Shown here in pieces: positions 17,313 through 30,242 of a stretch of DNA of 64,000 nt. A program made the translations under genes and the position numbers. The notes beneath the pieces were generated by a model. That model saw only the letters and a program-made list of their open reading frames with translations, searched no databases and was not told the origin of the DNA. The stretch is from Methylosinus sp. Ce-a6 (GTDB lineage Bacteria > Pseudomonadota > Alphaproteobacteria > Rhizobiales > Beijerinckiaceae): assembly GCF_009811655.1 (NCBI RefSeq), contig NZ_BGJX01000006.1:62001-126000 (forward strand), in the 5' to 3' direction. Numbering within the stretch: the first letter of the stretch is position 1; each line of letters begins with the position of its first letter.

Positions 17313-18545
17313 ATGAACGCCAACGTCAAGTCCGTAGACAACCCGCATCGCGCCCGGAACTATGCGCCGCTTCCCGTCACGTTGACGCGTGGCGAAGGCG
17401 CATTTCTCTATGATGTCGACGGACGGCGCTATGTCGACATGATGAGCGCCTATTCGGCGGTGAGCCACGGCCATGCCCATCCGCGCATTCTCAAAGCTCT
17501 GACCGAGCAGGCGCAACGTCTCGCCGTGCCCTCGCGGGCCTATTACGACGATCGTCTCGACCCCTTCCTCACAGAATTGTGCAATCTCACCGGCCTCGAC
17601 GTCGCTCTGCCGATGAACACCGGCGCCGAGGCGGTGGAGACCGCGATCAAGGCGGCGCGCCGTTACGGTCGCCGCGTGCGCGGCCTGCAGAATCCCGAGA
17701 TCATCGTGGCGAATGGCAATTTCCACGGCCGCACGACGACGATCGTCGGCTTCTCGTCGGAGCCCTCCTATCGCGACGATTTCGGTCCTTATGGCGGCGG
17801 CTTCCGCTCGGTTCCCTATGGCGATCTCGCCGCGACCGAGGCGGCGATCGGCCCCGACACGGTCGCCATCATGGTCGAGCCCGTGCAGGGCGAGGCGGGC
17901 GTCATCGTGCCGCCAGAGGGCTGGCTCGCCGGCCTGCGCAAGCTCTGCGACGAGCGCGGCCTGCTGCTCATCGTCGACGAGGTGCAGGCGGGCCTCGGGC
18001 GCACCGGCGCCTGGTTCGCGTTCCAGCACGAGAATGTGAAGCCGGACGGCGTCATGCTGGGCAAGGCGCTCGGCGGCGGCGTGCTGCCGGTCTCGGCCTT
18101 CGTCGGCACGCGCGCGCTGATGGATATGTTCACGCCTGGCTCGCACGGCTCCACTTTCGGCGGCAACACGCTCGCCGCGGCCGTCGGGCTCGAGGCGCTG
18201 CATGTGATGCGCGACGAGAAGCTGGTCGAGCGCAGCCGCACGCTCGGCGAGCATATGCTGCGCCGCTTGCGCAACATGGACAGCCCCGCGCTGCGCGACG
18301 TGCGCGGCAAGGGTCTTTGGGCCGGCGCCGAGATCGATCCGCGCTACGCCACGGGCCGCGAGGTCTGCGAGCGCCTGTGCGAGAAGGGCGTGCTGTCGAC
18401 GGTGACGCATCACAGCGTCGTGCGCCTGTCGCCGCCGCTCGTCATCGCGCGCGAGGATCTCGACTGGGCGCTCGATCGTTTCGAGGAGACGCTCGCCGAA
18501 TTCGTCGAGCGCGCCCGTCCGGCGAAGCGCGCTCTGGCGAGCTGA
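17313..18545 (+). CDS. rocD: Ornithine-oxo-acid aminotransferase
   Basis: The 410-residue PLP enzyme is a class III aminotransferase of RocD type. Key parts are RNYAPLPVTLTRGEGAFLYDVDG, MNTGAEAVETAIKAARRYG, the cofactor Asp in LLIVDEVQAGLGRTG, the Schiff-base Lys in LGKALGGGVLPVSA, and HGSTFGGNTLA. It converts ornithine plus 2-oxoglutarate to glutamate-5-semialdehyde plus glutamate. ATG 17313 is used because homology begins just after it; the frame extends upstream without similarity. An arginine dihydrolase-like gene follows, so the pair can take arginine to glutamate semialdehyde. A role in moving the amino group of 2-aminoadipate for the divergent lysine genes is possible but speculative. 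Confidence 0.92.
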   Translation: MNANVKSVDNPHRARNYAPLPVTLTRGEGAFLYDVDGRRYVDMMSAYSAVSHGHAHPRILKALTEQAQRLAVPSRAYYDDRLDPFLTELCNLTGLDVALPMNTGAEAVETAIKAARRYGRRVRGLQNPEIIVANGNFHGRTTTIVGFSSEPSYRDDFGPYGGGFRSVPYGDLAATEAAIGPDTVAIMVEPVQGEAGVIVPPEGWLAGLRKLCDERGLLLIVDEVQAGLGRTGAWFAFQHENVKPDGVMLGKALGGGVLPVSAFVGTRALMDMFTPGSHGSTFGGNTLAAAVGLEALHVMRDEKLVERSRTLGEHMLRRLRNMDSPALRDVRGKGLWAGAEIDPRYATGREVCERLCEKGVLSTVTHHSVVRLSPPLVIAREDLDWALDRFEETLAEFVERARPAKRALAS

Positions 18546-18561
18546 TCGCCTTTCATCGTTC

Positions 18562-18591
18562 CGGCGCCGAGGCGAGCCGGCCTCGGCGCCG
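18562..18591. terminator. Hairpin after rocD
   Basis: Perfect 12-bp GC-rich arms (18562-18573 and 18580-18591) with a 6-base loop follow the rocD stop. The downstream TCTTCGTGTCTTCG is only weakly T-rich, so termination would be partial at best and the next gene may still be cotranscribed. Confidence 0.5.
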
Positions 18592-18654
18592 TCTTCGTGT
18601 CTTCGTGTCCTCGTGGTCAATTCACCATGAAGGGCGCGAGGAGAAAGGACGAGG

Positions 18655-19530
18655 ATGATGAAGGCGCATCATATGTTCGAGCCCGCCCGCTCGCCGCGCC
18701 AGAATACGTGCGAGGAGACGCGCCAGCGCATATTGATGTGCGCGCCGGACGATTTCGACGTGCGCTATGTCATCAATCCCTGGATGGAGCATCAGATCGG
18801 CCGCACCGCGCCCTCGCTCGCCCGCGAGCAATGGCGAAATCTTTGCGCCATCGTCTCGCAGAGCGCAAAGGTCGAGCTGGTCACGCCGGCGGCGGGGCTG
18901 CCGGACATGGTGTTCACCGCCAACGCCGGCTTCGTGCTGGGGAACATCGCTGTCGTCAGCCGCTTCCGCGCCGAGGAGCGGCGGCCCGAGGAGCCCCTGT
19001 TTCGCGCCTTCTTCGAGGCTCGAGGGTTTCATGTCGCGTCTTGGCCGCAGGATCTTCCCTTCGAAGGCGCGGGCGACGCGCTCATTGATCGCGGCGCGGA
19101 TATCGTCTGGTGCGGTTACGGAATGCGTTCGGCCGAATCGGCGCCGGCGGCGCTGGAGCAAATCGTCTCGCGCCGCGTGATCGGCCTGAGGCTGGTCGAT
19201 CCGCGCTTCTATCATCTCGACACTTGCTTCTGTCCGCTCGCGGGCGGTTATCTCCTCTATTATCCGCCCGCTTTCGACGCCGCCTCGCGCGAGGCGATCG
19301 AGACGATCACGCCGCCCGAGAAGCGCATAGCGATCGACGAAGCGGATGCGATGCGCTTTTCCTGCAACGCCGTGGGTCTCGACGGGAGCTTGGCCATGAA
19401 CGACGCTTCGCCGCAGCTGCAAAAACGCCTGCGCGCCGCAGGCTTTGCGCCGGTCATCGCGCCGCTCTCGGAATTCATGAAGGCGGGCGGCGCCGCCAAA
19501 TGCCTCACGCTGAAGCTCGTGGAGCGGTAA
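18655..19530 (+). CDS. Arginine dihydrolase-like protein (ArgZ N-terminal domain family)
   Basis: The protein (291 aa) belongs to the amidinotransferase/deiminase fold. It closely resembles the N-terminal catalytic domain of cyanobacterial ArgZ/AgrE: RILMCAPDDFDVRYVINPWME, MVFTANAGFVLG with the distinctive Asn at ~90, DLPFEGAGDALIDR, FYHLDTCFCPLAGGYLLYYPPAF, and the catalytic Cys in GGAAKCLTL near the end. ArgZ hydrolyses arginine to ornithine, ammonia and CO2, and the Asn separates it from simple deiminases. Placement right after rocD fits arginine to ornithine to glutamate semialdehyde. It lacks the large C-terminal domain of the cyanobacterial enzymes. Dimethylargininase is the main alternative. 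Confidence 0.8.
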   Translation: MMKAHHMFEPARSPRQNTCEETRQRILMCAPDDFDVRYVINPWMEHQIGRTAPSLAREQWRNLCAIVSQSAKVELVTPAAGLPDMVFTANAGFVLGNIAVVSRFRAEERRPEEPLFRAFFEARGFHVASWPQDLPFEGAGDALIDRGADIVWCGYGMRSAESAPAALEQIVSRRVIGLRLVDPRFYHLDTCFCPLAGGYLLYYPPAFDAASREAIETITPPEKRIAIDEADAMRFSCNAVGLDGSLAMNDASPQLQKRLRAAGFAPVIAPLSEFMKAGGAAKCLTLKLVER

Positions 19531-19552
19531 GCGGGAGAAGGCGTTCGTCGGA

Positions 19553-19782
19553 CTAGTGGCCTGCGTCATTCGAACCGAAGGCCCGAGGGCCCCCTCCCTC
19601 ACCCTCCCCCGCTACGCGACGCTACGCGGGAGAGGGGGGCGGCAACGTCTCGCGAATCTTTGATGAAGCGCCAAATCTGCTCCCTCTCCCGCGCAGCGGG
19701 GGAGGGTTGGGGAGGGGGCTCGAACACTTTCACTTTCATTGACGCAGGCCGTCTAGCACTTTCATTGACGCAGGCCGTCTAG
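19553..19782. repeat. CTAG-bounded MITE-like element
   Basis: The element begins CTAGTGGCCTGCGTCA and ends TGACGCAGGCCGTCTAG, giving imperfect terminal inverted repeats inside CTAG. The right end is duplicated in tandem (about 27 bp). The interior is a large imperfect palindrome of CCCTCCCC/GGGGAGGG blocks around AATCTTTGATGAAGCGCCAAAT. The last CTAG supplies the TAG stop of the kinase gene. A second, right-truncated copy lies at 61007-61149. Confidence 0.8.
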
Positions 19783-20897
19783 GCGACGCGCTCGGCCGGC
19801 GGCGTCTCGCCCTGCGGGATGGTCATCGTGAATGTCGCGCCGGCGCCGAGCTGCGAGCGCGCCTCGATGCGCCAGCCGTGCCGCTCGCAGGTCGCCTTGC
19901 ACAGCGCCAAGCCGACGCCGGTTCCGGGATATTGCGTGAAACTGTGGAGCCGCCGCAGCGGCTCGAATATGGCTTCGGCGTATTTTGGCTCGAAGCCTAT
20001 GCCGTCGTCAGAGACAGATACGCGCAGCTCGGGCCCGCGCTCGACGGAGAATCGAATGTGGGGCGGGCGGCCCGGCTTGCGATATTTGATCGCATTGGAG
20101 AGGAGGCTCGCGAGACAGCGCTCGAATTGCAGCTTGTCCGCGTTCACCCGCACGCCGGGCGGAACCGAGACGGCGACTTTCGCCTGCGTCTGACGGATGA
20201 GCTCGGAGAAATCCGACTCGACGGCCTCGATCGCGCGGCGGATGTCGAGCGGCTCCAGCCGCGGCGTCGTCGCGACCTGCCGCGAATAGGCGAGCAAGCC
20301 GTCGACGAGCTCGCGCGCGCGCAAGGCGGAGGCGCGGACGACCTCGCTCGCATGGGCGGCCTCGCCGAGATCGCCCTTGCCGAGACAAGCGGTGATTATC
20401 TCGGCGAAGGCCGCGATCTTGCGCAGCGGCTCCTGCAGATCATGCGAGGCGACATAGGCGAATCTCGCCAGCCGGTCATTGGCGAGCTGAAGATCGTTCG
20501 CGCGTTCGACGAGCTGCCGCTCGATCTCCTTGTGATGCGAAATGTCGAACACCGTCACGGCGACGAACAAGGGGCCGTCGTCCTCGTGGATCGGCGCGAG
20601 GCCGAGGTGAATGGGAAATTCGGCGCCTGATTTCTTGCGCGCGCGAATGTCCTTGTCGACGCCGAGCAAGACGCGGCGCGGGGCCCGATAATATTCTTCG
20701 CGCAAGGCGGCGTGGCGGGCGCGCACATCCTCCGGCAGCAGAATATCGACCGTGCGCCCGACGAGCTCGCTCGCCGAATAGCCGAAGAGGTCTTCGGTCG
20801 CCCGATTGACATAGACAATATGGTCGTCGCCGAGGAGAAGTCGCGCCGCGAAAGCGGAATCGACGATCATCTTCAGCTGCTCGGGCGTCGCATTCAT
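19779..20897 (-). CDS. PAS-domain sensor histidine kinase
   Basis: The 372-residue soluble kinase has an N-terminal PAS domain (about 1-125: VDSAFAARLLLGDDHIVYVNRA, LFGYSASELVGRTVDILLP, GAEFPIHLGLAPI). A HisKA domain follows with the phosphoacceptor His near 152 in FAYVASHDLQEPLRK, then an ATPase domain with LLSNAIKYRKPG (N box), VSDDGIGFEP (G1) and GTGVGLALCK (G2). This SHDLQEPLR type is common among phytochrome- and PAS-linked kinases. The start at ATG 20895-20897 (MNATPEQLK) is preferred, because the upstream extension reads through a perfect hairpin and a dispersed repeat. No response-regulator gene is adjacent. Its stop codon is within the CTAG end of a repeat. Confidence 0.87.
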   Translation of the reverse strand: MNATPEQLKMIVDSAFAARLLLGDDHIVYVNRATEDLFGYSASELVGRTVDILLPEDVRARHAALREEYYRAPRRVLLGVDKDIRARKKSGAEFPIHLGLAPIHEDDGPLFVAVTVFDISHHKEIERQLVERANDLQLANDRLARFAYVASHDLQEPLRKIAAFAEIITACLGKGDLGEAAHASEVVRASALRARELVDGLLAYSRQVATTPRLEPLDIRRAIEAVESDFSELIRQTQAKVAVSVPPGVRVNADKLQFERCLASLLSNAIKYRKPGRPPHIRFSVERGPELRVSVSDDGIGFEPKYAEAIFEPLRRLHSFTQYPGTGVGLALCKATCERHGWRIEARSQLGAGATFTMTIPQGETPPAERVA

Positions 20898-20915
20898 GAT
20901 CGCTGACCTTCGGCC

Positions 20916-20960
20916 CCTAGAGTCTCTCCATGTTTCGGTGAAACATGGAGAGACTCTAGG
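20916..20960. repeat. Perfect 21-bp-stem hairpin bounded by CCTAG/CTAGG
   Basis: Arms 20916-20936 and 20940-20960 are perfectly complementary around a GGT loop, with GTTTC/GAAAC at the tip. It is joined directly to copy b of the dispersed palindromic element; the same pairing recurs at 38.1 and 60.9 kb. Confidence 0.9.
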
Positions 20961-20971
20961 TTTTTGTTTTT

Positions 20972-21020
20972 GACGCGTTTCCAACGCCGAACCGGCGTCC
21001 GCTCCGGCTGGAACGCTCTA
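20972..21020. repeat. Dispersed palindromic element, copy b
   Basis: This diverged copy (GCGTTTCC outer arm and one mismatch in GGAACGC) sits between the hairpin at 20916 and the 3' end of the hybrid kinase gene. Confidence 0.8.
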
Positions 21021-21033
21021 TATGGGAAGCGCG

Positions 21034-23304
21034 TCAGGCCGAGCGAGTGGGGCGCGGCTTTTGACCGTCGATCAACGCCTTCAGCGCGTCCAGATCGATC
21101 GGCTTCACGAGATGGAAATCGAATCCCGCCGTCTCGCAGAGGCGCCGCACCTCGTCGCCGCCGGCGCCGGTCGAGGCGAGCAGCAGAATGTCGCGCCCCT
21201 CTGGCAGGGCGCGCAGCTCGCGCGCGGTCGCATAGCCGTCCATTCCGGGCAGGCCGAGATCGAGCAGAGCGACATCGGGTTCGAAGCTCTGCGTCGCCTC
21301 GATGGCGCGCATTCCATCGCTCGCGACGCAGACCTCGTAATTCTCGAGGCGCAGCAGCTCGGCCATCGCCTCGCAGACCGCCGCATCATCGTCCACGATC
21401 AGCACTCTGCGCCGCGTCGCCCGCGTCTCGGGCGGGGCGGATCGCGCGCCGTCCAGCAGGTCGCGGACCTTGCGCGCCAGACGATCGATCGAATAGGGCT
21501 TGACGATGAGCTCGACGCCGGGATCGAGGACGCCATTGTGGACGACGGCGTTGGGCGTGTAGCCGGTGGTGAAGAGAATCTTCAAATCGGGCCGCCGCTT
21601 CCATGCTTCCTCGGCGAGCTTGCGGCCATTGGTGTCGGGCATCACCACATCGGTGAAGAGCAGCGAGATATTCGGATTGACCTCGAGCTGACGAAGCGCT
21701 GCGGCCGCGCTCTCGGCCGTAAGGACATTATAGCCGAGCTCTTCGAGCGTGTCGGCGGTGAGATCGCGCACGCGCACATCGTCCTCGACGATCAATATCG
21801 TCTCGTATTTCTCGCTGCGCGGCGCGGAGCGCGCAGGGGCCGCCGCCGCGACCGCCGCGCTCGCGGGACCGTGATGGCGTGGCAGATAGAGCTTGACCGT
21901 CGTTCCGACCTCCGGCTCGGAATAAATGCGGACGTGGCCGCCCGACTGCCGCACGAAGCCATAGACCTGGCTCAGCCCGAGCCCGGTGCCGCGGCCGGCG
22001 GGCTTGGTCGTGAAGAAAGGATCGAAAGCGCGCTCGACGACGTCGCGGCTCATGCCGGTTCCGGTGTCGGTGACGGCGATCAGCACATATTGGCCGGACG
22101 GTATGCCCACCTCGCGCGCGGCGTATTCCTCGTCGAGATAGGCGTTGCTCGTCTCGATCGTGAGCTTGCCGCCCTGGGGCATGGCGTCGCGCGCATTGAG
22201 CGCGAGATTGAGGATCGTCGTCTCGATCTGGCTCGGATCGGCGAAAGCGCGCCAGAGACCGCCGGCGAACACCGCCTCGAGACGCACATCCTCGCCGAGC
22301 GTGCGGCGGAGCATCTCGGCCATCGAGGAGACCATCTTATTGGGGTCGATCGGCTCGGGCGCGAGCGGCTGGCGGCGCGAGAAGGCGAGGAGCCGATGCG
22401 TCAGCGTCGCCGCATGTTCGGCGCCTTCGAGCGCGCCGTCGAGATAGCGCAGAGTCTCCGCCGGATCGCTCGCGAGCCGTCGCTTGGCGAGATTGACGCT
22501 GCCGATGACGACGGCGAGCATATTGTTGAAGTCATGCGCGAGGCCGCCGGTGAGCTGGCCGATCGCCTCCATCTTCTGCGATTGCCGCAATTGTTCGGTG
22601 AGTTGCTCGCGCTGCGCCGCTTCCGTGGAAAGCGCGACGTTGACCTCGCGCAGCTCGGACTGCGCGGCGGCGATCGCCCGCAGCCGGCTGTGGAGCAGGC
22701 CGATGGTCGCCGCGCCGACGAGAAGGGTGATGGAGATGGCGAGCGCCGCTCCGGCGCGGAGCAGCGAGCCGCTCTTCTCCACCGCGCGGGACTGCGCGTC
22801 GATCAACTCTTGCTGGCGGACGGCTTCGGCGTCGAGGCCTGCGGCGAGGCGCTCCATGATCGACTTGCCGGCGCCCGCGCGCAAGACGCCCATGGCTTCA
22901 TCGTGCTTTCCGGCCGCCTGAAGCTCGACCGTTCTACGTATCTCGGCGAGCTTTTCGGTCGCCAGAGCGCGCAGCTCCGCCAGCCTGCCGCGCTCCTCGC
23001 CCGACTCGGTCGCCCGCGTCAGCGCGTCGAAATCGGAGCCGATGCCCGCCGCCGCGGCGTCGAGCGGGACGAGATAGGCCCGGTCGTCGGTCAGAAGATA
23101 ACCGCGCTCCGCCGATTCCGCCTCCTGCAAATGGCCGAGAATGCGGTGCTGAATCAGCGTTTCCCCGATGAGCTGGCGGACGTCGCGATAGTCGGTCGCC
23201 TGCTTGTCGACGAAAGCGAAAGCGGCGAACAGCGACGCCGCCAGAACCGCGAATCCCGCGTAGAGAAAGGAAGACGTGTCGATGAACTTGTTGCGCATGA
23301 ACAT
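21034..23304 (-). CDS. CHASE3 hybrid histidine kinase with two receiver domains
   Basis: The 756-residue membrane kinase has a first span at about 12-32, a periplasmic CHASE3-like region (QAESAERGYLLT-type segment EAESAERGYLLTDD at 61-74), and a second span near 183-204. HisKA/HATPase follows with His 257 in GGLAHDFNNML, N box LNLALNARDAMPQGG and G2 GRGTGLGLSQVYGF. Two receiver domains carry phospho-acceptors Asp 552 (LFTDVVMPDTNG) and Asp 682 (LLDLGLPGMDG). The ligand is unknown. There is no adjacent output gene, so it probably passes phosphate to a distant protein or works with the neighbouring PAS kinase. Start codon 23302-23304 or the ATG two codons later are equally possible. Confidence 0.9.
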   Translation of the reverse strand: MFMRNKFIDTSSFLYAGFAVLAASLFAAFAFVDKQATDYRDVRQLIGETLIQHRILGHLQEAESAERGYLLTDDRAYLVPLDAAAAGIGSDFDALTRATESGEERGRLAELRALATEKLAEIRRTVELQAAGKHDEAMGVLRAGAGKSIMERLAAGLDAEAVRQQELIDAQSRAVEKSGSLLRAGAALAISITLLVGAATIGLLHSRLRAIAAAQSELREVNVALSTEAAQREQLTEQLRQSQKMEAIGQLTGGLAHDFNNMLAVVIGSVNLAKRRLASDPAETLRYLDGALEGAEHAATLTHRLLAFSRRQPLAPEPIDPNKMVSSMAEMLRRTLGEDVRLEAVFAGGLWRAFADPSQIETTILNLALNARDAMPQGGKLTIETSNAYLDEEYAAREVGIPSGQYVLIAVTDTGTGMSRDVVERAFDPFFTTKPAGRGTGLGLSQVYGFVRQSGGHVRIYSEPEVGTTVKLYLPRHHGPASAAVAAAAPARSAPRSEKYETILIVEDDVRVRDLTADTLEELGYNVLTAESAAAALRQLEVNPNISLLFTDVVMPDTNGRKLAEEAWKRRPDLKILFTTGYTPNAVVHNGVLDPGVELIVKPYSIDRLARKVRDLLDGARSAPPETRATRRRVLIVDDDAAVCEAMAELLRLENYEVCVASDGMRAIEATQSFEPDVALLDLGLPGMDGYATARELRALPEGRDILLLASTGAGGDEVRRLCETAGFDFHLVKPIDLDALKALIDGQKPRPTRSA

Positions 23305-23463
23305 CCTTTCGGCGCGAAGGCGGCGTTTGCTCGTGCGGCCGGAAATCAGCCCGCGCGAGACTTGTCGCGCGTGGGCGAAATTCCCAGTTCGGCTTATTGG
23401 CCCGCGGCCTGATCGCCGCTAGTCTGTCGAGTTCCCCGAGGGTCCGTTCCTCTCCTCACGGCC

Positions 23464-27798
<4,335 letters not shown>

Positions 27799-27869
27799 TA
27801 CGAAATCCGGCTGATTGACTCGACGGCGGGGATTCCCGGGGGGAATCGAAGCAGTTGAGCTGTGTCGTC

Positions 27870-28463
27870 ATGAATCGCTGGAGGCGGGTCAAGGCGACGA
27901 TAGCTGCGCATTTGAGTGTCGATGCGTTGCGTGAACGGTATGTTTCGAGTTCGAACGCGCGCGAAGCGCGGCATTTCCATACGATCTGGCTGCTCGCCAA
28001 AGGCCACACGCTCGGCGAAGTCGCCGAGATGACCTCCTTTGGCCAGCGCTGGATCGAGCAGCTCGCGGCGCGCTACAACGCCGAAGGCCCGGCGTCTCTT
28101 GGCGACTTGCGCCGGCGCAACGGCTCTCCGGCAACGGTGTTGAAGCCCGAGTTGCTCGACAAGCTGCGCCTTCGGTTGAAAGATCCGCCCGACGATGGCG
28201 GCTTGTGGACGAGCGCGAAGGTCGCGGCTTTTCTCGCGCGCGAACCGGGGTTGGAGAAGGTCGCAACTCGACGCGGCTGGGAGGCGTTGAAAGCCTGCGG
28301 CATGTCGATCCAGGTTCCACGCCCCAAAAATCCGAAGTCCGCCTCGCCCGAAGAGGCGACGGCGTTCAAAAAAACCTCGAAGACGCCGTTGCAGAGGAAG
28401 CCGCGAAACATCCGGAGCGGCCAGTCGAAGTCTTCGCCGGCGACGAACACCGGCTCGGCCTGA
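27870..28463 (+). CDS. IS630 transposase, upstream frame (HTH part)
   Basis: The frame from ATG 27870 encodes helix-turn-helix domains for binding the element ends: RHFHTIWLLAKGHTLGEVAEMTSFGQRWIEQLAARY, then LRLKDPPDDGGLWTSAKVAAFLARE and a RRGWEALKACGMSIQVPRPK Homeodomain-like segment. True family similarity ends at EATAFKK, where a run of seven A lies at 28368-28374; the remaining ~30 residues are out of the transposase frame. A TTG at 27855 is an alternative start. A -1 shift at the A run joins it to the catalytic frame. Confidence 0.8.
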   Translation: MNRWRRVKATIAAHLSVDALRERYVSSSNAREARHFHTIWLLAKGHTLGEVAEMTSFGQRWIEQLAARYNAEGPASLGDLRRRNGSPATVLKPELLDKLRLRLKDPPDDGGLWTSAKVAAFLAREPGLEKVATRRGWEALKACGMSIQVPRPKNPKSASPEEATAFKKTSKTPLQRKPRNIRSGQSKSSPATNTGSA

Positions 28464-28954
28464 AACCCGTCACGCGGCGCGTTTTGGCGCCCATTGGCGC
28501 GCGGCCGACCGCGCATGGCCATCACCGCTTCGACTGGCTTTATGTGACCGCCTTCGTCTCGCCGGCGAGCGGCGAGACCTTCTGGTATGTGCACGATGGC
28601 GTGTCGAAACCCTTTTTCGCGGCGCTGCTCGAAACCTTCGCGCGCGAAGCCAAGGCCGGCGTCGACCGCACCATCGTGCTCGTTCTCGACAACGCCGGCT
28701 GGCATGGCGAGGCGGGTCTGAGCGTGCCCGATGGCGTGCGGCTGGTCTTTCTGCCGCCCTATACGCCGGAGTTGCAGCCGGCGGAGACCCTGTGGACGCT
28801 CGTCGACGAGCCTATCGTCAACAAACACATCGAAACGCTCGACGAGCTCGACGCAATCGTCGGCGAAAGATGCGCCGCGCTCGCGAACGAACGCGACGCC
28901 ATCAAAAGCCGAGCTGGTTTCCATTGGTGGCCAAAAATCGCCGAGCAGAGGTAA
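28368..28954 (+). CDS. IS630 transposase, downstream frame (DDE catalytic part)
   Basis: This frame, entered by a -1 shift on the A7 run, encodes the catalytic core: VFAGDEHRLGLKPVTRRVLAP (first Asp), VLVLDNAGWHGEAGL (second Asp) and LPPYTPELQPAETLWTLVDE (final acidic residue). This is the DDE/D triad of IS630. There is no good start codon in this frame before the core, which supports expression by ribosomal frameshifting. A plain frameshift mutation would look the same in sequence. Confidence 0.75.
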
Positions 28955-29090
28955 TCAGCCGGAAACCGTATGAATTGGATCGCAACCTTCAGTCTGGCTT
29001 CAGAACAGGCCGCTATCCACCCCCATGGAATCTTCGCCTTCGGCTCGCGATGACGGCCGCGGGTTTGTCGATGGTCGAGCGAGGCGACGC

Positions 29091-29969
29091 CTATTTCGTC
29101 TCCGTCGCCTGCTGCGGCAGCAGCGCCAGCAGCGAGGCCATCTTGGGCGCGGCGCTCGGATTCATCATGCCGACGACATGATAGCCGGCGTCGACATGCA
29201 GCACCTCGCCGGTGACGCCGCGCGCCATGGGCGAGAGCAGATAGACGGCCGTCTCGCCCACTTCCTCGATCGTCACCACGCGCCGCAGCGGCGCGTTATA
29301 TTCGTTCCAGCGCAGAATATAGCGGAAATCGCCGATGCCGGAGGCCGCGAGCGTCTTGATCGGCCCGGCGGAAATGGCGTTGACGCGAATGTTCTTCTCG
29401 CCGAGATCGGCCGCGAGATAGCGCACCGAGGCCTCGAGCGCGGCCTTGGCGACGCCCATCACATTGTAGTGCGGCATCCATTTTTCGGCGCCGTAGTAAG
29501 TGAGGGTGAGCAGCGAGCCGCCCTCGGTCATCAGCTTTTCGGCGCGCTGCGCGATCGCCGTGAAGGAAAAGCAGGAGATCAGCAGCGACTGCGTGAAATT
29601 CTCCGCCGTCGTGTCGACATAGCGGCCGTCGAGCTGATCCTTGTCCGAAAAGGCGAGGCAATGGACGACGAAGTCGATCTTGCCCCACAGTTTCTCGACC
29701 TCGGCGAAGACCGCGTCGATCGTCTCCGGCTCGGAGACGTCGCAGCGGCCGACCACCTGCGCGCCGATCTCCGCGGCGAGCGGACGCACGCGCTTTTCCA
29801 GCGCCTCGACCTGATAGGTGAGCGCGAGCTTCGCGCCGGCGTCGGCCGCGGCCTTGGCGATGCCCCAGGCGATCGACTTGTTATTGGCGACGCCCAGCAC
29901 GAGGCCCCGCTTGCCGGCGAGAACGCCGCTGAAAATATTGCCGTTCGACGTCGGTTCCGGTTGCGACAT
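29091..29969 (-). CDS. fabI: Enoyl-[acyl-carrier-protein] reductase (NADH)
   Basis: The 292-residue SDR-fold protein matches FabI: GLVLGVANNKSIAWGIAKA (NAD-binding, FabI-specific GVAN), RCDVSEPETID, FVVHCLAFSDKDQL, the Tyr-x6-Lys-type catalytic segment YYGAEKWMPHYNVMGVAKAALE, and ISAGPIKTLAASGI. It carries out the last reduction in fatty-acid elongation. ATG 29967-29969 (MSQPEP) is the start; longer versions of the frame run antisense through the sigma-factor gene and are not credible. It is a single-gene unit, divergent from the sigma/anti-sigma operon. Confidence 0.93.
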   Translation of the reverse strand: MSQPEPTSNGNIFSGVLAGKRGLVLGVANNKSIAWGIAKAAADAGAKLALTYQVEALEKRVRPLAAEIGAQVVGRCDVSEPETIDAVFAEVEKLWGKIDFVVHCLAFSDKDQLDGRYVDTTAENFTQSLLISCFSFTAIAQRAEKLMTEGGSLLTLTYYGAEKWMPHYNVMGVAKAALEASVRYLAADLGEKNIRVNAISAGPIKTLAASGIGDFRYILRWNEYNAPLRRVVTIEEVGETAVYLLSPMARGVTGEVLHVDAGYHVVGMMNPSAAPKMASLLALLPQQATETK

Positions 29970-30242
29970 GGGAGCAAAGGTCCATAAATCTGCGATCGAG
30001 AGGCGCGGTGTTCCGCCGCCTGTCGGCAACGCCGTTGGAGGGCTGCGCAAGATGCGCGCGGGCTTGGGACATTGGAGCGGGCCGACCGACCGGAGGCGTC
30101 CCCGGCCCGACATACAAAAACACATAAATCTCAGGGCGCGGAGATAGTCAATCGCGGCGGACTGGCATAATATCTCCCGCAAACAAACCGAACCAGCGCC
30201 GCGCGGACGAGGCGTCGAGGGCCGCGCGAGACGGGCCGAGCG

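Larger units (their letters stand above)
27799..28970 (+). mobile_element. IS630-family insertion sequence, 1172 bp
   Basis: The element is bounded by TA and has imperfect terminal inverted repeats: left TACGAAATCCGGCTGATT, right AATCAGCCGGAAACCGTA (15 of 18 positions pair). It encodes a DDE transposase in two frames. IS630/Tc1 elements target and duplicate TA, as seen here. It inserted right after the lhr stop codon. A 145-bp element with related ends is present at 60699-60843. Confidence 0.85.
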
